Assembly (NCBI GenBank): GCA_963803245.1
Contig: CAWDLI010000002.1
Location: 1 to 64,000 of the forward strand
Direction of reading: 5' to 3'
From: JACVRW01 sp963803245
GTDB lineage: Bacteria > Actinomycetota > Thermoleophilia > Solirubrobacterales > Thermoleophilaceae
Length of the DNA stretch: 64,000 nucleotides
The notes below the pieces were generated by a model that searched no databases, had not been told where the DNA came from, and saw only the letters and a program-made list of their open reading frames with translations. Below, in pieces: positions 42,769 to 50,511 of the stretch (its first letter is position 1; each line of letters starts with the position of its first letter). A program made the position numbers and the translations under genes.

Positions 42769-43983
42769 ATGGCCACCTACGCCTTCAAGGCGCTCGACCT
42801 CTCCGGCTCCACCACGAAGGGGGAGATGGAGGCCGGCGACCAGCAGGCCGTCGCCTCGCAGCTCCGCTCGCGCGGGCTGATCGTGGTGGACATCGAGGAG
42901 CAGGCCGAGGCCAGCGCCGGCGACATCTTCTCGCGCTTCAGGCGCGTCAAGGCCGACGATCTCGTGATCGCCTCGCGCCAGCTCTCGACGATGGTGCAGT
43001 CGGGCATGTCGCTGCTGCGCGCGCTCTACGTGATCGAGGAGCAGACCGAGTCGGACAAGCTCCGCGAGATCCTGATCGAGGTGCGCAAGGACGTGGAGGG
43101 CGGCCAGTCGCTCTCCGAGTCGCTTCGCAAGCACCCGGACACCTTCAACGAGCTCTACGTGGCGATGGTCGAGGCCGGGGAGACCGGAGGAATCCTGGAC
43201 CAGACGCTCGTGCGCGTTGCCGAGCAGCTCGAGAAGGACGCCGCGCTCCGCCGCCAGGTGAAGGCGGCGATGATCTACCCGCTTCTCATCGGAAGCTTCG
43301 CGCTGATCGTGCTGGTGGCGCTCGTGGCCTTCCTCGTGCCCGTGTTCGAGAAGATCTTCAAGGACTTCGGCGGCGAGCTTCCCGCGATCACGAAGTTCAC
43401 CGTATTTCTCTCCCACCTGGTCACGCGGCAGTGGTACATCCTGATCGCCGTGGTCTTCGGGATCGTCTGGCTCTTCAAATACTGGAAGAACTCAGACACC
43501 GGGAAGGTCCAATGGGACCGCCTGAAGCTGAAGTTCCCGATGAAGATCGGGGACATCGTGCAGAAGGTCGCGCTCGCGCGCTTCTCACGCACCTTCTCCG
43601 GCCTGATCGCCGCCGGCGTGCCGATGCTCGAGGCAATCGAGATCACCGGCAAGACCTCCGGCAACAAGGTCGTGGAGATGGCCATGGACGACGTGCGCGA
43701 CTCCGTCAAGAAGGGCGGCTCGCTCACGGCTCCGATGGCGGCCGTGCCCGAGGCATTCCCCGTGATGGTCACCCAGATGATCGGCGTGGGCGAGGAGACC
43801 GGTGCGCTCGAGACGATGATGTCGAAGGTCGCCGACTTCTACGAGGAGCAGGTGGAGACCGCCGTCAAGGCGCTCACCTCGATCCTCGAGCCCGTGATGA
43901 TCATCGTCGTGGGCGGCATCGTCGGGTTCATCGTGATCGCGATGTACCTGCCGATGTTCAAGGTCTACGACTCGATCAAGTAG
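42769..43983 (+). CDS. pilC: type IV pilus inner-membrane platform protein PilC
   Basis: The 404 residues have the two T2SSF domains, each with a helical bundle: VKADDLVIASRQLSTMVQSG, SLLRALYVIEEQTESDKLRE and ALARFSRTFSGLIAAGVPML, EAIEITGKTSGNKVVEMAMD. Three hydrophobic helices lie near residues 170, 220 and 375 (IVVGGIVGFIVIAMYLPMFK). It links the motor ATPases to the growing pilus. It ends the operon begun at 38544. Confidence 0.95.
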   Translation: MATYAFKALDLSGSTTKGEMEAGDQQAVASQLRSRGLIVVDIEEQAEASAGDIFSRFRRVKADDLVIASRQLSTMVQSGMSLLRALYVIEEQTESDKLREILIEVRKDVEGGQSLSESLRKHPDTFNELYVAMVEAGETGGILDQTLVRVAEQLEKDAALRRQVKAAMIYPLLIGSFALIVLVALVAFLVPVFEKIFKDFGGELPAITKFTVFLSHLVTRQWYILIAVVFGIVWLFKYWKNSDTGKVQWDRLKLKFPMKIGDIVQKVALARFSRTFSGLIAAGVPMLEAIEITGKTSGNKVVEMAMDDVRDSVKKGGSLTAPMAAVPEAFPVMVTQMIGVGEETGALETMMSKVADFYEEQVETAVKALTSILEPVMIIVVGGIVGFIVIAMYLPMFKVYDSIK

Positions 43984-44007
43984 CGGCGCTGGGGTAGGCT
44001 CGCCGCG

Positions 44008-44577
44008 ATGGCGAGCGTCTCGTACACCCGCATGGCCGACATGACCGAGTCGGACCTGGCGCTGATCAACGCCGACGCCGACGAGGACGTCAGGGAGCTG
44101 CCGAACCGGCTCATGAGGGCGGTGGCCGACCTGGAGCACTTCCAGGGCCCGTTGCTCGTGAGCCGCCTCGAGCACTCGCTCCAGTCGGCCACGCGGGCGC
44201 TGCGCGCGGGCAAGGACGACGAGTACGTCGCGGCGGCGCTCGTCCACGACATCGGCGACGCGCTAGCGCCGTACTCCCACGGAGAGCTGGTCGGTGCGGT
44301 GCTGAGACCCTTCGTGAGCGAGCGGGTCTGCTGGATCGTGCAGAAGCACGCCCTGTTCCAGAGCTACTACTACGCGCATCTGATGGGCGCGGACCGGAAC
44401 GCACGCGACAAGTACCGCGACCACCCGTTCTACGACGACTGCGTGGAGTTCTGCGAGCACTTCGACCAGAACTGCTTCGACCCCGAGTACGACTCGCTGC
44501 CGCTCGAGCACTTCAGGCCGATCGTCGAGCGGGTGTTCGGGCGCGCCCGGCACGGCGCGGACGAGCTGCCCGAGTAG
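44008..44577 (+). CDS. HD-domain protein, HDDO/PhnZ-like
   Basis: The 189-residue protein has an HD-fold metal set: LEHSLQSATRALRAGKDDEY, AALVHDIGDALAPYSHGELV, IVQKHALFQSYY and later FDQNCFDPEYDSLPLEHF. The order H..HD..H..H..D resembles the mixed-valence di-iron oxygenases (PhnZ, HDDO) more than nucleotide hydrolases. A TAGGCT box ends 7 nt before ATG, so it is probably leaderless. It lies between pilC and a convergent gene; a link with pili is not evident. Substrate unknown. Confidence 0.65.
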   Translation: MASVSYTRMADMTESDLALINADADEDVRELPNRLMRAVADLEHFQGPLLVSRLEHSLQSATRALRAGKDDEYVAAALVHDIGDALAPYSHGELVGAVLRPFVSERVCWIVQKHALFQSYYYAHLMGADRNARDKYRDHPFYDDCVEFCEHFDQNCFDPEYDSLPLEHFRPIVERVFGRARHGADELPE

Positions 44578-44586
44578 GACCCCTCC

Positions 44587-45021
44587 TTACGCCTCCGGCG
44601 CCGCGGCCTTGATCACGAGCGTCCCGGCCCTCTGGGCGTCGGTGGCCTCGTCGCCGGCGGCCGGAGCGAACAGGATCGGGTAGCTCCCGGCCCGCTCCTC
44701 GAGCACGTCGAAGCGAGCGGGCGTCACCGGGTCGGCGGTCGCGCTCAGGCCTAGTCCCGGTATCACGACCTGACCGGGAAGGTGCACCTCGACCAGCACC
44801 TCGGCCGCCTGTCCCGCCTCGAGGGCACGCCGGCGCGGTCGGGTGGCCTCGAAGACCAGATCGGTCTCCCCACCTGGTTCCGTCGCGGCGGGCGCCGAGG
44901 TCGAGGGGGCCGTCGTCTGCTGCTCGGGCTCGGAGCTGTCATCGGGCTGCGACAGGCCCGCCGCGAGCGCGGCCAGGCCGAGCACGATCGCGAACAGGAG
45001 GAGGGCGCGGCGCAGGTGCAT
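44587..45021 (-). CDS. membrane-anchored small exported protein
   Basis: From ATG 45021 the 144 residues begin with an N-terminal helix (HLRRALLLFAIVLGLAALAA), a threonine/proline-rich linker (QQTTAPSTSAPAATEPGG) and a beta-rich domain (VLVEVHLPGQVVIPGLGLSA, ARFDVLEERAGSYPILFAPA) that looks like a cupredoxin/Ig-type fold without copper ligands. Longer upstream frames are low-complexity and not believable. Divergent from the glycosyltransferase-like gene at 45108. Function unknown. Confidence 0.6.
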   Translation of the reverse strand: MHLRRALLLFAIVLGLAALAAGLSQPDDSSEPEQQTTAPSTSAPAATEPGGETDLVFEATRPRRRALEAGQAAEVLVEVHLPGQVVIPGLGLSATADPVTPARFDVLEERAGSYPILFAPAAGDEATDAQRAGTLVIKAAAPEA

Positions 45022-45064
45022 CGCCCGATCGTAGAGCGGTCGTCCGCTAAGCCGCCTGCGGCGG

Positions 45065-45092
45065 TCAAGTGCCCGCCGCCGCGGGCCGATAC
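45065..45092 (+). promoter_or_regulatory. sigma-28-type promoter (weak -35)
   Basis: TCAA (45065-45068), 16 bp, GCCGATAC (45085-45092), 15 bp before ATG 45108. The -10 is near consensus, the -35 has one mismatch. Confidence 0.5.
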
Positions 45093-45107
45093 CGGCCCCA
45101 AGTCCCG

Positions 45108-46808
45108 ATGAACCCCGCCCTCCCAATCCGCAGCGCAGTTCGCGTGCTGGCCGCGCTTGCCTTGGCGACGCTCGCATTCGTGGCCGCGCCCGCGCCCGTA
45201 CTGGCGCAGCAGGCCCCTCTGGAGCCGCAGGCCATCGGCCTGGAGCCCGGTGACGGCCCGCCACCAAGATTCCGCGTGCGGCCCGAGCAGGCGGTGCGCA
45301 TCGCGGACCGCCTCCCGGAGGTGAAGCGGGCGGTCGCCGAGCACGGGCCCGTGCGCAAGCAGGTGCTGGTGCCCCTCTACTACGTGAAGCACCCGGTCCG
45401 CTACGAGGTCACGTACAACCGCGGCGAGACGTCGGTCGCGGACATCCACATCGACGGCGTGACCGGCGAGGTGATCGAGAACTGGACGGGACCGCAGGCC
45501 GCGATGCTGCTCGCGCGCGGGTACTCCCCGTCGGTCGGCGGCGCGCTCAACCGCTGGTACGTGTGGCTGCCGCTGGCGCTGCTCTTCCTGCTGCCGTTCG
45601 TGGACCCGCGGCGGCCCTTCCGCCTGCTCCACCTGGACCTGCTCGTGCTGCTGGCCTTCGGCGTGTCCGAGTACTTCTTCAACAAGGGCAACGTGAGCGT
45701 GTCGGTGCCGCTCGTGTACCCGCTGCTCGTCTATCTCCTCATCAGGCTCGCGCTGGCCGGGTTCCGGCCACGCCCGCGCGGGGAGCGGCTGATGCCCTAC
45801 GCGCGCACCAGCTGGCTCGTGGTGGGACTCGTGCTCCTGATGGTGTTCCGGGTGGGCCTGAACGTCTCCAACTCGGTGATCATGGACGTGGGCTACGCGA
45901 GCGTGATCGGGGCCGACCGGATCGCGCACAAGCAGGACCTCTACGTGGACAACGAGATCCACGGCGACACCTACGGCCCGATCACCTACCTCGCGTACGT
46001 GCCGTTCGAGATCCTCTTCCCGAACGACGGCAAGTGGGCCGAGGTGCCCGCCGCGCACGCGGCGTCGCTGGCCTTCGACCTCGCCACCGTGATCGGATTG
46101 ATGCTGCTGGGAACCCGATTGCGGTCGGGTGCGGAGGGACGCAGGCTCGGGGTGGCCCTCGCCTTCGCGTGGACCGCCTATCCATTCACGCTGCTCGGGC
46201 TGCAGGCGAACGTGAACGACGGCCTCGTGGCCGCCCTGCTCGTCTTCGCGCTGCTGGCCCTGAGCTCTCCGGCCAAGCGCGGGCTGATGGTGGGCCTCGC
46301 GGCCGCCGCGAAGTTCGCTCCGATCGTGCTCGCGCCGCTGATGGCGACGGGCACTGGGGAGGAGCGCCGCTCGCGGGCCTGGCTCTCGTTTGCCGCCGCG
46401 TTCGTGGCGATCGTGGCGCTGCCACTCGTCCTCTACTTGCCCGACGGCGGGTTGCAGGAGTTCTACGACTGCACGATCGGCTTCCAGTTCGGGCGTGACT
46501 CCGTGTTCAGCCTGTGGGGGCTCCATCCATCCCTCGGCTGGCTTCAGGACGTCGTGAAGGTCGCGGGCCTGGTGTTCGCCGGCGCGCTGGCGTTCGTCCC
46601 GCGCCGCCGTGACCTCCGCCAGGTGGCGGCGCTCGGCGCGGCGGCTCTGATCGCCACGCAGCTGAGCGTGAACCACTGGTTCTACTTCTACATCCCGTGG
46701 TTCACCCCGTTCGCGCTGCTCGCGATGTTCGGGGCGTACCGCGCCCAGGAGCCCGGCCAGGTGGCCGAGGCTCCGACCCAGGCGACAAGGGTCGCGTCCC
46801 CCGTTTAA
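45108..46808 (+). CDS. polytopic membrane glycosyltransferase-like protein with PepSY-like N-terminus
   Basis: The 566 residues start with a signal peptide (RVLAALALATLAFVAAPAPV). An exported ~100-residue domain follows (VRPEQAVRIADRLPEVKRAV, VRYEVTYNRGETSVADIHID, GVTGEVIENWTGPQ) that reads like a PepSY domain. The rest has ten or more transmembrane helices with a GT87/GT-C-like loop (YVDNEIHGDTYGPITYLAYV) containing acidic residues after a helix. It is probably a lipid-linked sugar transferase, perhaps for pilin or envelope glycosylation, judging by its position just before the pilins and its sigma-28-like promoter. The combination is unusual; donor and acceptor are unknown. Confidence 0.65.
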   Translation: MNPALPIRSAVRVLAALALATLAFVAAPAPVLAQQAPLEPQAIGLEPGDGPPPRFRVRPEQAVRIADRLPEVKRAVAEHGPVRKQVLVPLYYVKHPVRYEVTYNRGETSVADIHIDGVTGEVIENWTGPQAAMLLARGYSPSVGGALNRWYVWLPLALLFLLPFVDPRRPFRLLHLDLLVLLAFGVSEYFFNKGNVSVSVPLVYPLLVYLLIRLALAGFRPRPRGERLMPYARTSWLVVGLVLLMVFRVGLNVSNSVIMDVGYASVIGADRIAHKQDLYVDNEIHGDTYGPITYLAYVPFEILFPNDGKWAEVPAAHAASLAFDLATVIGLMLLGTRLRSGAEGRRLGVALAFAWTAYPFTLLGLQANVNDGLVAALLVFALLALSSPAKRGLMVGLAAAAKFAPIVLAPLMATGTGEERRSRAWLSFAAAFVAIVALPLVLYLPDGGLQEFYDCTIGFQFGRDSVFSLWGLHPSLGWLQDVVKVAGLVFAGALAFVPRRRDLRQVAALGAAALIATQLSVNHWFYFYIPWFTPFALLAMFGAYRAQEPGQVAEAPTQATRVASPV

Positions 46809-46832
46809 AGGACGCACCACCTCCGCCGATAT
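46806..46832 (+). promoter_or_regulatory. sigma-28/WhiG-type promoter of pilin 1
   Basis: TAAA (46806-46809), 15 bp, GCCGATAT (46825-46832): seven of eight -10 bases and all four -35 bases match the FliA/WhiG consensus with the exact spacing. The leader to the pilin ATG is about 90 nt. Confidence 0.8.
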
Positions 46833-46925
46833 TGGGATGAGACCCCAGGTGCCCCGGAATCCGCGGCGGCTGGACCCAGACCGACCAGACCATCCAGACC
46901 AGTCACCTCAACAGAGGAGGAGACA

Positions 46926-47363
46926 ATGCTGCGGAAGCTCAGGGAACGAGTTCATAGGGGGGATCGGGGCTTCACCCTGATCGAGCTCCTAGTCGTAATT
47001 CTCATCATCGGGATCCTGGCCGCCATCGCGCTGCCGGCGTTCCTCGGACAGCGTCAGAAGGGCCAGGACGCGAGCGCGAAGTCGAACGCTCGCAACATGG
47101 TCTCGGCGCTCGAGTCCTGTTTCGCCGTCTCGAGCAGCTACGCCAGCTGCGACACGAGCCAGGACGTGGTGGCTTCGGGAATCTCCACCGGCACGGGCAG
47201 CAACCAGGTGAACCTGGCCACGCTCGCGTCCGGCAACTACCAGGTCGTGGCCAAGTCGGCCTCGGGCAACAACTTCACGATCACGAAGCCGGCAAGCGGG
47301 GCTGTATCCCGCACCTGCACCACAACCGGCCAGGGCGCATGCCCCTCTTCGGGGAGCTGGTAG
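46926..47363 (+). CDS. pilA: type IV major pilin-like protein 1
   Basis: The 145-residue prepilin has a short basic leader and the cleavage site RGDRGFTLIELLVVILIIGI with Glu at +5, then ALPAFLGQRQKGQDASAKSN. The globular part has four Cys (SCFAVSSSYASC and CTTTGQGAC) that could form disulfides. A strong Shine-Dalgarno (GAGGAGGAG) precedes the ATG. The next gene is a tandem copy. It is processed by the prepilin peptidase at 48050. Confidence 0.93.
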   Translation: MLRKLRERVHRGDRGFTLIELLVVILIIGILAAIALPAFLGQRQKGQDASAKSNARNMVSALESCFAVSSSYASCDTSQDVVASGISTGTGSNQVNLATLASGNYQVVAKSASGNNFTITKPASGAVSRTCTTTGQGACPSSGSW

Positions 47364-47410
47364 GGCCCCGTCTTGGTGGACGGATGCCCGAGACAGAAGG
47401 CATTACGGAT

Positions 47411-47437
47411 TAAAGCGGCAGGCCCATCTGTCGATCT
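47411..47437 (+). promoter_or_regulatory. sigma-28-type promoter of pilin 2 (variant -10)
   Basis: TAAA (47411-47414), 15 bp, GTCGATCT (47430-47437). The -35 and spacing are perfect and the -10 has six of eight bases of the form seen before pilin 1. Each pilin therefore seems to have its own promoter. Confidence 0.5.
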
Positions 47438-47519
47438 ATCCGCGAACGGCCAGGTTGCCTCGGTTTCCGCGGCGGCCGGCACCAGACCATCCAGACGTCA
47501 CCTCAAAAGGAGGAGACAA

Positions 47520-47957
47520 ATGCTGCGGAAGCTGAGTGAGCGTGTTCACTCCGGGGAGCGGGGATTTACCCTTATCGAGCTCCTCGTTGTGATCCTTATC
47601 ATCGGAATTCTGGCCGCCATCGCGCTGCCGGCATTCCTCGGACAGCGTCAGAAGGGCCAGGACGCGAGCGCGAAGTCGAACGCTCGTAACATGGTCTCGG
47701 CGCTCGAGTCGTGCTACACGAACTCGCAGACGTACGTGGGCTGCGGTACCGCCCAGGACGTGACCGAGTCCGGAATCACGACCGGTACGGGCAACGGCCA
47801 GGTGAACCTGGCCACGCTGGCCTCGGGCAACTTCCAGGTCGTGGCCAAGTCCGAGTCGGGCAACAGCTTCACGATCACGAAGCCCGCGTCCGGTTCGATC
47901 ACGCGTTCCTGCACCACCACCGGCAGCGGCGCCTGCCCCACATCGGGGTCCTGGTAG
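47520..47957 (+). CDS. pilA: type IV major pilin-like protein 2
   Basis: The 145-residue paralogue of pilin 1 (cleavage site SGERGFTLIELLVVILIIGI) is offset by 594 bp. The first ~60 residues are almost identical, including at the DNA level (about 47021-47115 against 47615-47709); the globular domain differs in the variable loop (CYTNSQTYVGCGTAQDVTES) while the Cys positions are kept. The leader with AGGAGGAG is duplicated too. Two pilins may build mixed or alternative pili. A strong terminator follows. Confidence 0.93.
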   Translation: MLRKLSERVHSGERGFTLIELLVVILIIGILAAIALPAFLGQRQKGQDASAKSNARNMVSALESCYTNSQTYVGCGTAQDVTESGITTGTGNGQVNLATLASGNFQVVAKSESGNSFTITKPASGSITRSCTTTGSGACPTSGSW

Positions 47958-47985
47958 TCACAGCTGGTTGAACAAGCAGATCCGC

Positions 47986-48014
47986 GACGGGCGGGCCATC
48001 ACGGCCCGCCCGTC
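47986..48014 (+). terminator. intrinsic terminator after the pilins
   Basis: GACGGGCGGGCC (47986-47997), loop ATCAC, and its perfect complement (48003-48014) form a 12-bp stem, followed by GTCGTCGTTT. Confidence 0.8.
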
Positions 48015-48049
48015 GTCGTTTCCGGGCCCCTGAGTAGCTTCCAGCCGCG

Positions 48050-48805
48050 ATGGCGGTAGAGATCGCATTCGCGTTCGTGTTCGGAGCGGTGCTCGGAAGC
48101 TTCCTCAACGTGGTGATCCACCGGGTCCCGCTCGGGGAGTCCCTGGTGGCCCCGGGCTCGCGCTGTCCCTCGTGCGGCACGCCGCTGGCTCCCTACGACA
48201 ACGTGCCGCTCGTCTCCTGGCTGGTGCTGCGGGGACGCTGCCGGCACTGCGGCGCCCCGATCTCGCCGCGGTACCCGATCGTCGAGCTGGTCACGGCCGT
48301 CTCGTTCGCCGCGGTGGTGGCGACGCGCGGGTTCGACAACGACCTGCTGCTCGAGCTGCCGTTCGTGGCCTGTCTGATCGCCCTCGCCGGCATCGACCTG
48401 GACCACCGGCTCCTGCCGAACAAGATCGTCTACCCGATGGCGGTATGGGGGGTGATCGCCACGGTGCTCACCGACAGCGGCGATCTGCCGGAGCACCTGA
48501 TCGCCGGTACCGCCGCCTTCTCGTTTCTCCTAATCGCCGCGCTGGTCTATCCGGCGGGTATGGGGATGGGGGACGTGAAGCTCGCGGGCGTCATGGGCCT
48601 ATACCTCGGACTGTCCGTGGCGCCTGCGCTGCTCAGCGCGTTTCTGACCGGGACGATCGTCGGTGTTGTGATCCTCGCCCGTGAGGGCGCGAGCGCTCGC
48701 AAGAAGGCCGTTCCGTTCGGCCTCTTCCTGGCACTCGGCGGCATTCTCGGCGTGCTCGCGGGGCCGGAGCTCGTGGACCTCTACAAGGACCATCTGCTGA
48801 GCTGA
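48050..48805 (+). CDS. pilD: prepilin peptidase / N-methyltransferase
   Basis: The 251-residue membrane aspartic protease has the zinc-binding CPSCG and CRHCG pairs of full-length PilD, the first catalytic Asp in LAGIDLDHRLLPNKIV and the second in GMGMGDVKLAGVMGLYLG. It cleaves and methylates the prepilins at the cytoplasmic membrane. A TAGCTT box lies 9 nt upstream of the ATG, without a Shine-Dalgarno. The gene is separate from the pilins by a terminator. Confidence 0.96.
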   Translation: MAVEIAFAFVFGAVLGSFLNVVIHRVPLGESLVAPGSRCPSCGTPLAPYDNVPLVSWLVLRGRCRHCGAPISPRYPIVELVTAVSFAAVVATRGFDNDLLLELPFVACLIALAGIDLDHRLLPNKIVYPMAVWGVIATVLTDSGDLPEHLIAGTAAFSFLLIAALVYPAGMGMGDVKLAGVMGLYLGLSVAPALLSAFLTGTIVGVVILAREGASARKKAVPFGLFLALGGILGVLAGPELVDLYKDHLLS

Positions 48806-48838
48806 CTTGCAGGAGCGCGACTAGTTCCTTTTAGGGGT

Positions 48839-48865
48839 TAAGGCCTCACCCGCCTTGGCCGATAG
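48839..48865 (+). promoter_or_regulatory. sigma-28/WhiG-type promoter of pilMNO operon
   Basis: TAAG (48839-48842), 15 bp, GCCGATAG (48858-48865). The spacing is exact and the -10 has seven of eight consensus bases. ATG of pilM follows 15 bp later. Confidence 0.7.
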
Positions 48866-48880
48866 AGCGGGGGAGCACGT

Positions 48881-49810
48881 ATGGCCATGTCCCTCCGAAA
48901 GACTTCCGAGCGCGGCTCCGTGGGCCTCGACATCGACGGTCGCTATCTGGCGGCTGCTCAGGTCGACGGCAACCGGCTCGTGCGCTCCGCCAGCCAGGAC
49001 CTCCCCGAGGGTGTGGTCAACGACGGCGAGGTCATCGACACCGCCGCGCTGTCCGACGCTCTCCGGCAGTTCGTGGCGACGGAGGGGCTGCCCAAGACCG
49101 TGCGCCTCGGCGTGGCCAACCAGCAGATCGTCGTTCGCGTGATCGAGCTGCCGCGCATCGAGGACGAGAAGCAGCGTGAGGCGGCCGTCCGGTTCCAGGC
49201 CGCAGAGGCCATCGCGATGCCGCTGAACGAGGCCATCCTCGACCATCAGGTCGCCGGCTACGCGGAGGCGGCCGACGGCACCCCGCGGATGCAGGTCGTG
49301 CTCGTCGCGGCCCGCCGCTCGATGGTGGAGTCGCTGCTCGAGGCCGTCAAGGGCGCCGGGCTCAAGACCGAGGGCGTCGACCTGGACGCGTTCGCGCTCG
49401 TTCGCACGCTCGTGAGTGGAGGCGACGGCGCCGACGAGTCGGCCCGGGTCTTCTGCCACCTCGCCGGAGTCACCAATCTTGCGATCGCCGTCGGATCGGC
49501 GTGCTTCTTCACCCGGCCGCTCTCGGCGGTCTGGGACGAGCCCGACGCCGGCTCGCGCCTCGCTGACGAGGTGCGCCTCTCGATCGACTACTACATGACC
49601 CAGCCTCAGGCACAGCCTGTGGGCGAGGTGGTCCTGTCCGGACCCGGGTCGGGCGACGAGCAGCTCGTGGAGAGCCTCGGCGTGCACCTCGGCCTGCCGG
49701 TTCGCGTGGCCTGGCCGCTCGGCGGCCTCGACACCTCGGCCCTCGGGACCGAAGAGGATCCGCAGCGCTACACCGTGGCCGCGGGACTCTCGCTCGGAGC
49801 GGCGGCATGA
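48881..49810 (+). CDS. pilM: type IV pilus assembly protein PilM
   Basis: The 309-residue actin-like cytoplasmic protein has the phosphate-binding segments VGLDIDGRYLAAAQVDG, VRLGVANQQIVVRVIELPRI and a later GEVVLSGPGSGDEQLVESLG, as in PilM/FtsA-like ATPases. It recruits PilN to the alignment complex. It starts an operon in which pilN overlaps its stop (ATGA) and pilO overlaps pilN. Confidence 0.9.
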   Translation: MAMSLRKTSERGSVGLDIDGRYLAAAQVDGNRLVRSASQDLPEGVVNDGEVIDTAALSDALRQFVATEGLPKTVRLGVANQQIVVRVIELPRIEDEKQREAAVRFQAAEAIAMPLNEAILDHQVAGYAEAADGTPRMQVVLVAARRSMVESLLEAVKGAGLKTEGVDLDAFALVRTLVSGGDGADESARVFCHLAGVTNLAIAVGSACFFTRPLSAVWDEPDAGSRLADEVRLSIDYYMTQPQAQPVGEVVLSGPGSGDEQLVESLGVHLGLPVRVAWPLGGLDTSALGTEEDPQRYTVAAGLSLGAAA

Positions 49811-50511
49811 GGCCCGTCAACCTTCTTCCCCAGGAGTCGCGCCGGCGTCCCGCAGGTGGGCGCGCGGGCAGCTCCTATGTCGTCGTCGGCGTGCTCGGAG
49901 CGCTTCTCCTGATGGTGCTCGGCTACGTCGTGGTGTCCAACCAGGCCACCTCGCGGAACAACGCCGCCGCCAAGGCCGACGCCGCCGCCACCGCTCTCGA
50001 GCAGGAGGCGCAGCGCAAGGCCGCCTTCGCCAACTTCGCGCAGATCAAGCAGCAGCGCCTCCTGAGCGTCAGCTCGGTCGCGCAGACCCGTTTCGACTGG
50101 GAGCGCTTCATGCGCGAGCTCGCTCGCATCATGCCCGAGCGCAGCTGGATCCAGACCGCCGACGCTTCCGTGTCCGGCGATCCGACCAACACCGGCGCGG
50201 CCAGCGCGGCCGCGGCCACCGGCGCGGCAGTGGAGCCGACCGCCAACCTCGTGGGCTGCACGCCCGGGCAGTCGGACACGGCCACGATGATGGTTCGTCT
50301 CCGCAACCTCTACCGCGTCAGCGACGTGAAGCTGAACGAGTCTTCGGTGGAGGCCATCGGCGGGAAGTCGGCCGACAACGAGATCACCGCCGACGCGTGC
50401 GGCAGCTACTACAAGTACGACATCTCGGTCACCTTCAGCCCCACGCCGCCCGCGTCTGAGGCGCCGCGTGGAGCCACCCGGGTGCCGGCTTCGCTCGGAG
50501 GTGGATCGTGA
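49807..50511 (+). CDS. pilN: type IV pilus assembly protein PilN
   Basis: The 234-residue protein begins with the PilM-binding motif RPVNLLPQESRRRP, then a transmembrane helix (YVVVGVLGALLLMVLGYVVV), a coiled coil and a periplasmic-type ferredoxin-like domain (FDWERFMRELARIMPERSWI, VRLRNLYRVSDVKLNESSVE). The N-terminal NLLP is diagnostic. It pairs with PilO across the membrane. Confidence 0.9.
   Translation: MRPVNLLPQESRRRPAGGRAGSSYVVVGVLGALLLMVLGYVVVSNQATSRNNAAAKADAAATALEQEAQRKAAFANFAQIKQQRLLSVSSVAQTRFDWERFMRELARIMPERSWIQTADASVSGDPTNTGAASAAAATGAAVEPTANLVGCTPGQSDTATMMVRLRNLYRVSDVKLNESSVEAIGGKSADNEITADACGSYYKYDISVTFSPTPPASEAPRGATRVPASLGGGS

Noticed and set aside
44763..46820. 685-residue open frame on the minus strand
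   Set aside because: It is the antisense shadow of the GT-like gene at 45108; it has His/Arg/Glu-rich low-complexity composition and no family features.
47364..47519. c-di-GMP (GEMM) riboswitch between the pilins
   Set aside because: GCCAGGTTGCC is suggestive, but the conserved core strings of GEMM-I are missing; a sigma-28-like promoter explains the region better.
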